The position numbers and the translations under genes are program-made. The notes under the pieces are model-generated. The model had not been told where the DNA came from. It did no database searches and saw nothing but the letters and a program-made list of their open reading frames with translations. Source: an uncultured Colwellia sp. (lineage in GTDB: Bacteria > Pseudomonadota > Gammaproteobacteria > Enterobacterales > Alteromonadaceae). From it: a stretch of 39,036 nt of DNA. This document shows, piece after piece, positions 25,966-36,096 of this stretch (its first letter is position 1; every line of letters begins with the position of its first letter). The stretch covers positions 1-39,036 of the forward strand of contig CAJWZC010000031.1 of NCBI GenBank assembly GCA_913049915.1. The letters run 5' to 3'.

Positions 25966-28428
25966 ATGAATAAACCAGCCCCCCTTTGTGAAATCACTAC
26001 ATCTGATAGTAGTGTTTTAATGAATGAAGATACTTTTGGAGAAGATTTAGCCCGACATTTTCACTTTTCATTAGGTCGTGACAAGATTCAAGCCTCGCAC
26101 TTATATCTTTATAACGCACTTGCCATCACCATTCGTGATCGTTTAGTTGACCAATGGAGAAAAACACGTGCTTCTAGAGGTCATCAACGCCGTGTTGGTT
26201 ATATTTCCTTAGAGTTTTTAATGGGACGAACTCTTAATAATGCCATTTTGAATTTAGATTTAGATGACACTGTTCGCGAAGCACTTAAAGGCTATTGTTG
26301 TAATTTAGAAGATGTAGAACAATCAGAGCATGACGCCGGCTTAGGTAACGGTGGTTTAGGTCGTTTAGCAGCATGTTTTTTAGATAGCTGTGCAAGTTTA
26401 TCTTTGCCTGTTATTGGTTATGGCATTCGTTACGAATACGGTATGTTTAATCAACAAATTAAAAATGGAAACCAAGTTGAACACCCAGATAATTGGTTAC
26501 GTAATGGCAACCCTTGGGAAATAGCCGCCCCAGAAAAAGCCATTAGAGTTAAATTTTTTGGTCAGGTAGACGTGATTACTAAGCGAAGTGGGCAGCAATA
26601 CCGACAATGGAATAATACCCATGATGTTCTTGCCATACCCTACGATATGCCGATTCCTGGTTATCAAAATGGCATCGTTAACACCTTAAGGTTATGGAAA
26701 TCTGAAGCGACAGATGAATTTGATCTTGATGAATTTAACGCAGGCAGTTATACCGAATCGGTTGCTAGAAAAAATCTCGCCGAGCAAATTACTATGGTAT
26801 TGTATCCAAACGATAGCAGTGAAAATGGTAAAGAACTTCGCCTACGTCAACAATACTTTTTATCTTCAGCCTCTTTGCAAGATACCATCAATAGTTACGT
26901 TGAAAATGAGGGTAATGATTTCGACAAGTTTGTTGAACTGAATAGTTTTCAATTAAACGACACGCACCCTAGTATCGCTGTTGCTGAATTGATGCGTATC
27001 CTAATGGATGATTATGCTATTGCGTGGGATGACGCGTGGAACATCACCTCAAAAACTATGGCTTATACCAACCATACCTTATTACCCGAAGCGCTAGAAA
27101 AGTGGCCAGTTAGATTATTTGAAAACTTGTTACCACGTATTTTAGAAATTATTTATGAAATAAACGCACGTTTTTTACTCCAGATAGCGGTCGCCTGGCC
27201 GGGTGATTCTGAAAAACAACAAGCGTTGTCATTAATTGAAGAGGGACATGAACCACAAGTGAGAATGGCGCATTTAGCTATTGTGGGAAGTTACTCTGTT
27301 AATGGTGTTGCTGCCTTACATACCAAACTATTAAAGGCTGGACTATTTAACGATTTTTATCAATTATGGCCTGAAAAATTCAATAATAAAACGAATGGTG
27401 TTACCCCTCGTCGTTGGTTATCACATTGCAACACAAGTCTCGCTAAACTCATCTCGAGTAAAATTAAGAAATCATGGGTTGCTGATTTTTCAGAGGTATC
27501 TTCATTGCGTAAATTTGCTGAAGAAAAGACTTTTCAAAAACAATGGCAAGACAGTAAAAAAGCAAATAAAGCTGTTTTAGTAGACTATGTTGAACGTGCA
27601 ACCGGCGTGAAGTTTGACGTTGATATGATGTTTGATGTACAAGTTAAACGTATTCATGAATACAAACGTCAGTTACTTAATATTTTACATGTCATCGGTT
27701 TATACGACCGAATTAGAAAAGGTGATACCGCTAACATTACACCACGCTGTGTGCTCATTGGTGGAAAGGCAGCTCCTGGCTATGTGATGGCGAAAGAGAT
27801 TATTAAATTAATTAATAATGTAGCAGATACCATTAATTTAGACCCAAAAGCGTCTAAATATCTCAAGGTCGCTTTTATTCCTAATTACAATGTCTCGGCC
27901 ATGGAAGTTATTTGTCCCGCGACTGATTTGTCTGAGCAAATATCTACAGCGGGTAAAGAAGCCTCTGGTACCGGAAACATGAAGTTTATGATGAATGGTG
28001 CGTTAACTATAGGTACCTTAGATGGTGCAAATATAGAGATTAGAGATGCGGTTGGAGCGGAAAACTTTTTCCTATTCGGTGCTCAAGCTGATGAAATTCC
28101 GTCTATTCTTGAAAATTACCAACCAAATGAGATTATTGCTAATTCTGAGGTGTTATCAGCGGTAATGCACTTATTAGAAAGTGGTCACTTTAATTTATTC
28201 GAACCAGGCATTTTTGATTCAATCATTAATACTATTCGTGACCCCCATGATATGTGGTTAACTGCATATGATTTTGATAGTTATTTTAACGCACAGCGCA
28301 GCGTTGATAAAGTGTATAAAGATCAAACTCTGTGGACCAAAATGAGTATTTTAAACACAGCGGCCAGCGGTGTTTTTTCAAGCGACCATACGATTAGACA
28401 GTATCGAGATGAGATCTGGAAACTTTAG
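25966..28428 (+). CDS. glgP: Glycogen/maltodextrin phosphorylase
   Basis: This GT35 phosphorylase uses phosphate and pyridoxal phosphate to release glucose-1-P from glycogen ends. The 820 residues match E. coli GlgP (815). Seen in order: RVGYISLEFLMGRTL, DAGLGNGGLGRLAACFLDS, LNDTHPSIAVAELMR, RIHEYKRQLLNILHVIGLY, and the PLP-lysine block EASGTGNMKFMMNGALTIG (Lys about residue 673). The placement in a glg cluster argues for glycogen as the main substrate, but a MalP-like maltodextrin role cannot be excluded given malQ nearby. It starts 35 bases after glgX, and glgC follows after 94 bases. Confidence 0.95.
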   Translation: MNKPAPLCEITTSDSSVLMNEDTFGEDLARHFHFSLGRDKIQASHLYLYNALAITIRDRLVDQWRKTRASRGHQRRVGYISLEFLMGRTLNNAILNLDLDDTVREALKGYCCNLEDVEQSEHDAGLGNGGLGRLAACFLDSCASLSLPVIGYGIRYEYGMFNQQIKNGNQVEHPDNWLRNGNPWEIAAPEKAIRVKFFGQVDVITKRSGQQYRQWNNTHDVLAIPYDMPIPGYQNGIVNTLRLWKSEATDEFDLDEFNAGSYTESVARKNLAEQITMVLYPNDSSENGKELRLRQQYFLSSASLQDTINSYVENEGNDFDKFVELNSFQLNDTHPSIAVAELMRILMDDYAIAWDDAWNITSKTMAYTNHTLLPEALEKWPVRLFENLLPRILEIIYEINARFLLQIAVAWPGDSEKQQALSLIEEGHEPQVRMAHLAIVGSYSVNGVAALHTKLLKAGLFNDFYQLWPEKFNNKTNGVTPRRWLSHCNTSLAKLISSKIKKSWVADFSEVSSLRKFAEEKTFQKQWQDSKKANKAVLVDYVERATGVKFDVDMMFDVQVKRIHEYKRQLLNILHVIGLYDRIRKGDTANITPRCVLIGGKAAPGYVMAKEIIKLINNVADTINLDPKASKYLKVAFIPNYNVSAMEVICPATDLSEQISTAGKEASGTGNMKFMMNGALTIGTLDGANIEIRDAVGAENFFLFGAQADEIPSILENYQPNEIIANSEVLSAVMHLLESGHFNLFEPGIFDSIINTIRDPHDMWLTAYDFDSYFNAQRSVDKVYKDQTLWTKMSILNTAASGVFSSDHTIRQYRDEIWKL

Positions 28429-28522
28429 TTTTATAATTTAAAGCTAAATAACTTGAATTCAGGGTAAAGAAGTAAACATTTGTTTTTGTTGTACGTTAAT
28501 TAATATTTGTAAAGGAGGCATT

Positions 28523-29794
28523 ATGCCCAAGTATGAAGAAAGAAGAATCAGTAATTTAACGAAAGATACCTATGCACTTGTTCTAGCCGGTGGGCGAGGT
28601 TCACGATTATTTGAATTAACGGACAGAAGAGCAAAACCAGCAACTTTTTTTGGTGGTAAGTTTAGGATTATTGACTTTCCTTTATCAAACTGTATCAACT
28701 CAGGTATCCGACGAATAGGTATTGCTACTCAATATAAGTCGCACTCTCTTATACGTCATGTAAACCGAGGTTGGGGACATTTCAAAAAAGAGTTAGGTGA
28801 GTCTATTGAAATACTACCAGCATCGCAGCAAAAAGGTGAAGGTTGGTATTTGGGGACGGCAAATGCGGTTTTTCAAAATATCGATATCATCAGACATGAA
28901 TTACCTAAATATGTGATGATTTTATCGGGTGATCATGTTTACCGTATGGATTATGGTCCTCTATTGGCAAAACATGTAGCTAATGAAGCTGACATGACGG
29001 TTTGCTGCATTGAAGTACCTACTGAGGAGGCTGCAGGATCTTTTGGTGTTATGACCGTTGATGAACAAAGCCGTGTTTGCCGCTTTGATGAAAAACCAGA
29101 AAATCCATCAGAAGTACCAGGTAAACCCGGTATTACTTTAGCTTCAATGGGAAACTATGTTTTTAATACCGAATTTTTGTTTGAGCAATTAGAAAAAGAC
29201 GCTGCTAAAGAAGGGTCAAGTGGTGATTTTGGTAATGATATCATACCGGGTATTATTGAATCTCATCGTGTTTTTGCCTTTCCATTTAAAGATCCCGATA
29301 GTGATAAACAACCGTATTGGCGCGATGTTGGTACGTTAGACTCGTTCTGGGAAGCTAATATGGAATTAGTTGAACCTAAGCCGCAACTTGATATGTATGA
29401 TGAAAATTGGCCTATTTGGACTTATCAGGAACAAACAGCACCCGCAAAATTTGTATTTGACCAAGAAGAACGACGTGGCATAGCGATTGATTCTACGGTA
29501 TCTGGTGGCGTAGTTGTTTCGGGCTCTACGGTAAAACGTTCATTGTTATTCTCAAAAGTTAGGGTTAATTCTTTTTGTGACATTGACGAATCGGTAATAT
29601 TACCGGCGGCAATTATAAATCGAGGCTGTAAAATTAAAAAAGCCATCATTGACCGAAGTTGTGTTATTCCTGAGGGTATGGAGATCGGCATAAATCATGA
29701 CGATGACCGTGCTAATGGTTTTAGGGTTACTAGTAAAGGTGTGGTTTTAGTAACACTAGATATGATCTCCGCTCTTGAAGCAAAAAATAAATAA
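28523..29794 (+). CDS. glgC: Glucose-1-phosphate adenylyltransferase GlgC
   Basis: GlgC makes ADP-glucose from ATP and glucose-1-P, the regulated first step of bacterial glycogen synthesis. The nucleotidyltransferase domain shows [27 protein letters not shown] near residue 17, where the Arg/Lys cluster serves catalysis and allostery. [15 protein letters not shown] and [15 protein letters not shown] (sugar-phosphate binding) follow. The C-terminal left-handed beta-helix begins around [18 protein letters not shown]. At 423 residues the length is standard (E. coli 431). The ribosome site AAAGGAGG is the strongest in the cluster. The 94-base gap after glgP and 146 bases before glgB leave room for internal promoters. 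Confidence 0.96.
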   Translation: MPKYEERRISNLTKDTYALVLAGGRGSRLFELTDRRAKPATFFGGKFRIIDFPLSNCINSGIRRIGIATQYKSHSLIRHVNRGWGHFKKELGESIEILPASQQKGEGWYLGTANAVFQNIDIIRHELPKYVMILSGDHVYRMDYGPLLAKHVANEADMTVCCIEVPTEEAAGSFGVMTVDEQSRVCRFDEKPENPSEVPGKPGITLASMGNYVFNTEFLFEQLEKDAAKEGSSGDFGNDIIPGIIESHRVFAFPFKDPDSDKQPYWRDVGTLDSFWEANMELVEPKPQLDMYDENWPIWTYQEQTAPAKFVFDQEERRGIAIDSTVSGGVVVSGSTVKRSLLFSKVRVNSFCDIDESVILPAAIINRGCKIKKAIIDRSCVIPEGMEIGINHDDDRANGFRVTSKGVVLVTLDMISALEAKNK

Positions 29795-29822
29795 GCGCTA
29801 ACAACATCAGTACTATTTAGCG

Positions 29823-29859
29823 AGCAGGGTAATTTCAGCACCTATGCAGTTACCTTGCT
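29823..29859 (+). other. Hairpin in the glgC-glgB gap
   Basis: GCAGGGTAA (29824-29832) pairs with TTACCTTGC (29850-29858), nine pairs with one G-U, extended by a further A-T. There is no T-run, so it is not a classical terminator. It could stabilise the upstream mRNA or be chance. Confidence 0.35.
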
Positions 29860-29940
29860 TAGCTCAGTATTGATTCACTTTAATAGGGCGCGTATTATTT
29901 CAAGTGCTAGGCCGTTTGAACGATATACTAGGAAAATATA

Positions 29941-32184
29941 ATGAATAACCAAGCAACAAGCTTGTTAGCTAATGAAGACGTTTCAGCAATCATTAATGCG
30001 AAACATCAAGATGTTTTTTCAGTATTGGGGATGCATAAGCACCCAACTGAGAGTGGGTTAGTTGTTCGAGTCTTTTTACCCGAAGCTCTCAGTGTCGAGG
30101 TTATCGATAGTAAAACTAATAAATTAGTCGCTGTACTTGATTGTGTTGATCAAGCTGGTCTTTTTGAAAGTAAACTAGGACGTCGACGTAATGCTTTTAG
30201 CTATCATTTACGTGTTTCTTATAAAAGCGATATAGTCGTTATAGAAGATCCATATAGATACCCATCCATGATAAATTTGGATGATCTTTACCTCTTTTGT
30301 GAAGGTACTCACGAACAAACCTACCAATGGATGGGCGCCCACGAGCGTTTAATCGATAATGTTAAAGGTGTTCATTTTGTTTTATGGGCCCCCGATGCTA
30401 CGCGTGTATCAGTAGTGAGTGATTTTAACTTTTGGGATGGGAGACGTCATGTCATGCGCAAACATCCAGCGGCTGGTGTTTGGGAAATTTTTATCCCTAA
30501 CATTGTTGCTCATGCGAGTTATAAATACGAAATAGCTGATAAAAATGGATATATTCAACCATTAAAAGCAGATCCGTACGCATTTGAAATGCAGAATTCA
30601 CCAGGAACTGCGACAAAAGTAGTTAAAAGTAGTGCCTACCAATGGCAAGATGACGAGTGGATGAGTGAACGAGCGACTTCACCAAATTATTATCAAGGTG
30701 CGGTATCTATTTACGAAGTACAATTAGGCTCATGGAAAAGAAATGGAGAGCATAACTCTTCAAAAGAGCATTCACCGAGTTATTTAACCTACCGTGAATT
30801 AGCGGAGCAATTGATACCGTATACAGTAGCAATGGGCTTTACCCACCTTCAACTGATGCCCGTTAGTGAATACCCCTTTGACGGCTCTTGGGGTTATCAA
30901 CCAATAGGTTTGTTTGCGCCTACGTCACGCTTTGGTAGCAGCGATGATTTTAAATATTTTGTTGATTGTTGCCATAAAGCAGGACTCGGCTTATTGCTCG
31001 ATTGGGTCCCTGGACATTTTCCTACCGATGAACATGGCACCGGAAAATTTGATGGCTCATGCTTGTATGAACACGAAGATTTACGCAAAGGTTTTCACCC
31101 TGATTGGCAAACACTTATTTATAACTATGGCCGTGCAGAAGTAAAAAGTTATTTGATCAGTAATGCCATTTACTGGCTCGATCAATTCCATATTGATGGC
31201 TTACGTGTTGATGCCGTTGCCTCAATGTTGTACTTAGATTACAGCCGAGAAGCAGGAGAGTGGCTTCCTAATATTCACGGCGGAAGAGAAAATTTAGAGG
31301 CTATCGAATTATTGCAGCAAGTTAATAGCCGTGCCTATTTAAAACACCCGGGTGTGATGATGATTGCAGAAGAATCAACTGCTTGGCCTGGGGTTTCGAA
31401 ACCGGTAGATAGCGGAGGTTTAGGCTTTGGCTTCAAATGGAACATGGGCTGGATGAATGATACCTTGAAATATATGGAGCGCGATCCTATTTATCGTCAA
31501 CATCATCACAGCGAAATGACATTCGGCTTGGTATATAGCTTTAGTGAAAATTTTGTTTTACCCATCAGTCATGATGAAGTTGTGCATGGTAAAGGTTCAA
31601 TGCTTAATAAAATGCCAGGCGATGACTGGCAAAAATTTGCCAACTTACGTGCGTATTACGGTTTTATGTGGACGCATCCTGGTAAAAAATTGCTCTTTAT
31701 GGGCTGTGAATTTGCTCAACGTAATGAGTGGAATCACGATCAAAGTTTAGATTGGCATTTACTGGAAAGCGATAGCCATAAAGGTGTGCAAGACTTGATA
31801 AAAGATCTTAATCATACTTATCGTAACATTCCAGCTTTGTATGAAATGGACTGTGACAGCAACGGTTTTGAGTGGTTAGACTCACAAAATAGTGAACAAT
31901 CCATTTTAATCTATTTACGTAAAGGACGAGCAGGCACTGCTCCTGCTTTAGTTGTCGTTAATCTTACGCCTACCAGTTACGATAATTATTGTGTCGGTGT
32001 GCCTTTACCTGGTTATTACCGAGAGTGTTTAAATACTGACAGCGTCAAGTATGGCGGTAGTAATGTTGGTAATAGCGGCGGTGTTAGCTCACAAAACAAA
32101 CCTTATGCTGGTCAACCTAATCAACTGTCATTAGCTATTCCACCACTAGCGACCATGATTTTTGAATGGCAGGATAATCACTAA
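29941..32184 (+). CDS. glgB: 1,4-alpha-glucan branching enzyme GlgB
   Basis: GlgB cuts alpha-1,4 chains and rejoins them by alpha-1,6 bonds. The 747-residue protein has the long form with two N-terminal early-set modules (about residues 20-110, then GVHFVLWAPDATRVSVVSDF from about 140). The GH13_9 barrel follows, with DWVPGHFPTDEHG, IDGLRVDAVASMLYLDYS (Asp nucleophile, about residue 424), MIAEESTAWPGV (Glu, about 478) and LPISHDEVVHGKGSM (Asp, about 545), then a C-terminal beta domain. E. coli GlgB has 728 residues. A Gly/Ser/Asn-rich loop near residues 702-720 is an insertion. pgm starts 37 bases later, so they share a transcript. Confidence 0.96.
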   Translation: MNNQATSLLANEDVSAIINAKHQDVFSVLGMHKHPTESGLVVRVFLPEALSVEVIDSKTNKLVAVLDCVDQAGLFESKLGRRRNAFSYHLRVSYKSDIVVIEDPYRYPSMINLDDLYLFCEGTHEQTYQWMGAHERLIDNVKGVHFVLWAPDATRVSVVSDFNFWDGRRHVMRKHPAAGVWEIFIPNIVAHASYKYEIADKNGYIQPLKADPYAFEMQNSPGTATKVVKSSAYQWQDDEWMSERATSPNYYQGAVSIYEVQLGSWKRNGEHNSSKEHSPSYLTYRELAEQLIPYTVAMGFTHLQLMPVSEYPFDGSWGYQPIGLFAPTSRFGSSDDFKYFVDCCHKAGLGLLLDWVPGHFPTDEHGTGKFDGSCLYEHEDLRKGFHPDWQTLIYNYGRAEVKSYLISNAIYWLDQFHIDGLRVDAVASMLYLDYSREAGEWLPNIHGGRENLEAIELLQQVNSRAYLKHPGVMMIAEESTAWPGVSKPVDSGGLGFGFKWNMGWMNDTLKYMERDPIYRQHHHSEMTFGLVYSFSENFVLPISHDEVVHGKGSMLNKMPGDDWQKFANLRAYYGFMWTHPGKKLLFMGCEFAQRNEWNHDQSLDWHLLESDSHKGVQDLIKDLNHTYRNIPALYEMDCDSNGFEWLDSQNSEQSILIYLRKGRAGTAPALVVVNLTPTSYDNYCVGVPLPGYYRECLNTDSVKYGGSNVGNSGGVSSQNKPYAGQPNQLSLAIPPLATMIFEWQDNH

Positions 32185-32220
32185 TTATTAGCTATAAATA
32201 ATAATTATTTTTAAGGATAA

Positions 32221-33907
<1,687 letters not shown>

Positions 33908-33949
33908 TCATCATACAATGATAATTAACTATCATAAGTACATGTTATA

Positions 33950-34159
33950 GCCGTTATTAATGAAGATATAGGTTTGAGCGTACTTGAGCAATTTTAATGC
34001 AAGGCGCTGTGATTTATAATAGTTGACCTACTATAGATCACAGCAACGATGGCGTTATGTTGTTCAAACGCTTTTATCATGGATTTAAAATGATTTTATA
34101 GAGTTAAATACTTAAACCATAGCATGACTATGGTTAAATTATTTCCCTTGCCTAAAGTC
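33950..34159 (-). repeat. Dispersed ~210-bp repeat, copy B
   Basis: The reverse complement of this segment aligns with 16702-16913. It carries a hairpin, AACCATAG (34115-34122) with CTATGGTT (34128-34135), and the conserved block around CACAGCGCCTTG. It fills most of the 347-base gap between pgm and glgA, so glgA may rely on its own promoter. There are no coding frames inside. Confidence 0.7.
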
Positions 34160-34254
34160 ACTTTAATTCCTACTAAAATCCTGCACTTTGAACGCTAACG
34201 ACGATACATTACGACAATAATTCAGAAACTTTTGAACATAGCGAAAGGGATAAA

Positions 34255-35844
34255 ATGAAAATATTAATGGCTGCTGCAGAAAATGATGCTTTACCTGGTG
34301 GTAAAGTTGGCGGTATTGGTGATGTGGTAAGAGATATCCCGGTCGCTTTAGCTAACATTGGCCAACAGGTTGATGTTGTTATGCCAGGCTATGGCCATTT
34401 TTCTAAGCTTTTGGGTGCTCAACATATCACTTCATTACACCTGATGTTTGGTGGCCAAGAGCAAACTATTGAAATTTTCAAAGTACCTGCTAAAAATGTT
34501 ACTAATCGAGTAACTCAATGGGTAATAGAGCACCCATTATTTGCCATTGGTGGTGAAGGTAGTATTTATTGTGATGACCCTGATAATAGACCCTTTGCTT
34601 CTGACGCCACTAAGTTTGCTCTATTTAGTGTTGCTGTGGCTAAAGCTATAGTTAGTGATGTTTTTGGTAAAATTGATGTGTTACACCTGCACGACTGGCA
34701 TACCGCTATGGTGTCACTATTGCGCGCCTATGATCCAGAATATCAAGCATTACAAGCGATAAAAACTGTCTACACTATCCATAATTTAGCGTTACAAGGT
34801 ATCAGACCCCTTGATGGTGATGAATCGTCGTTAAAGGCTTGGTTTCCACATTTAGCCTTTGATCACAACCAAATTAATGATCCCCGTTATCATCATTGCT
34901 TTAATCCAATGCGTTCAGGTATTAACTTATCAGATAAAGTACATGCTGTTTCACCTACTTACGCAAAAGAAATATTATTACCTAGTATTGTAGAACAAGG
35001 ATATTTTGGCGGAGAAGGATTAGAAAACGACTTACGTCATGCGGCTGACTCCAAGCGCTTACACGGCATATTAAATGGTTGTGAGTATCCTGATACTGAC
35101 GATGAACAGGTGAGTACTTCTCTCAACTTGAAAGATTTAATGACACTGTCTGAAAACGAAGTGATGAAGTGGCTGGCAGATAAGCCTTTGGTTGATAACG
35201 CCCATTTAATTGCTTTAACCCGATTAAAACAGCTGTCTTTAAAAAAGTATAAAAAAGCCCCTTTAGTCTTAACGTCAGTAGGGCGTATTACTGACCAAAA
35301 AGTGAGACTTTTTCAACAAGTAATGCAAAACGGCGAAACTGCTTTAGCACAATTATTAAAGACGCTGGGTGATGATGGCGTGTTTATTTTATTAGGTAGC
35401 GGTGACAAAAAATTAGAAAGCTTTTTATCAGAGGTTGCATCGACACACACTAATTTTATATTCCTTAAAGGTTACTCTGAAGCGTTATCAGAAAGTATGT
35501 ATAGCTCAGGAGATCTCTTTTTAATGCCAAGTTCTTTTGAACCTTGTGGTATCAGTCAAATGTTAGCTATGCGAGCAGGACAGCCGTGCTTAGCCCACAG
35601 TGTTGGTGGTTTAAGTGACACTATTATTCATAATCAAAATGGCTTTACTTTTAGTGGTGATAATCCGCTGCAACAAGCTGAAAACATGCTAAGTTGTTTT
35701 CATTTGCTGCTTAGCCAGAAAAATAAAGAGAGTAAAGCATGGGACGTAATTGCTAAAAATGCCCTTGCTGCAAAGTTCTTATGGCGAGACGTAGCACAAG
35801 ATTATCTTAACTATTTATATGACGGGGTAAATACGTTAGCTTAG
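34255..35844 (+). CDS. glgA: Glycogen synthase GlgA (ADP-glucose type)
   Basis: This GT5 enzyme adds glucose from ADP-glucose to growing chains. The N-terminal Rossmann domain starts with MKILMAAAENDALPGGKVGGIGDVVRDIP, where K-x-GG binds ADP-glucose. LHLHDWHTAMVS and KVHAVSPTYAKEIL follow. The C-terminal domain has VLTSVGRITDQKV and MPSSFEPCGISQMLAMRAGQPCLAHSVGGLSDTI, with the catalytic-type Glu in FEPCG. At 529 residues it is longer than E. coli GlgA (477), with extra sequence near residues 280-330 (SLNLKDLMTLSENEVMKWL region). AAAGGG lies before the ATG. A 347-base gap containing repeat copy B separates it from pgm, so it may be transcribed on its own. Confidence 0.94.
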   Translation: MKILMAAAENDALPGGKVGGIGDVVRDIPVALANIGQQVDVVMPGYGHFSKLLGAQHITSLHLMFGGQEQTIEIFKVPAKNVTNRVTQWVIEHPLFAIGGEGSIYCDDPDNRPFASDATKFALFSVAVAKAIVSDVFGKIDVLHLHDWHTAMVSLLRAYDPEYQALQAIKTVYTIHNLALQGIRPLDGDESSLKAWFPHLAFDHNQINDPRYHHCFNPMRSGINLSDKVHAVSPTYAKEILLPSIVEQGYFGGEGLENDLRHAADSKRLHGILNGCEYPDTDDEQVSTSLNLKDLMTLSENEVMKWLADKPLVDNAHLIALTRLKQLSLKKYKKAPLVLTSVGRITDQKVRLFQQVMQNGETALAQLLKTLGDDGVFILLGSGDKKLESFLSEVASTHTNFIFLKGYSEALSESMYSSGDLFLMPSSFEPCGISQMLAMRAGQPCLAHSVGGLSDTIIHNQNGFTFSGDNPLQQAENMLSCFHLLLSQKNKESKAWDVIAKNALAAKFLWRDVAQDYLNYLYDGVNTLA

Positions 35845-35866
35845 ACAATACTTTTTATGTGTTATT

Positions 35867-35905
35867 CAATACAACACAGTACAGCATTGTATTGTATTGT
35901 ATTGT
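35867..35905 (+). repeat. Pentanucleotide repeat with hairpin potential after glgA
   Basis: ATTGT is repeated four times at 35886-35905. CAATACAA (35867-35874) can pair with TTGTATTG (35887-35894). It lies just after glgA and could act as a weak terminator, but there is no GC-rich stem or long T-run. Confidence 0.5.
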
Positions 35906-36042
35906 TTATTTATTGTTATGCATCAACGCATACGGAAGTAAGACTTACAGTAAAGTATAATAAAGCTGCTACCTGAACGTTAATTGGTAGTATTGAATAC
36001 AAGTGAGTCACTTCATTTTTACCTAAATACAATACTAATGAT

Positions 36043-36056
36043 AGAATGATCATTCT
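36043..36056. promoter_or_regulatory. 14-bp perfect palindrome upstream of helicase gene
   Basis: AGAATGATCATTCT is a perfect palindrome ending 40 bases before the helicase ATG. It could be an operator. It does not resemble the LexA site (CTG-N10-CAG), and I cannot name a regulator. Confidence 0.3.
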
Positions 36057-36096
36057 CTTGTTTGTTTCCTTTTCGTATTTAGGTTTATCATTATAA

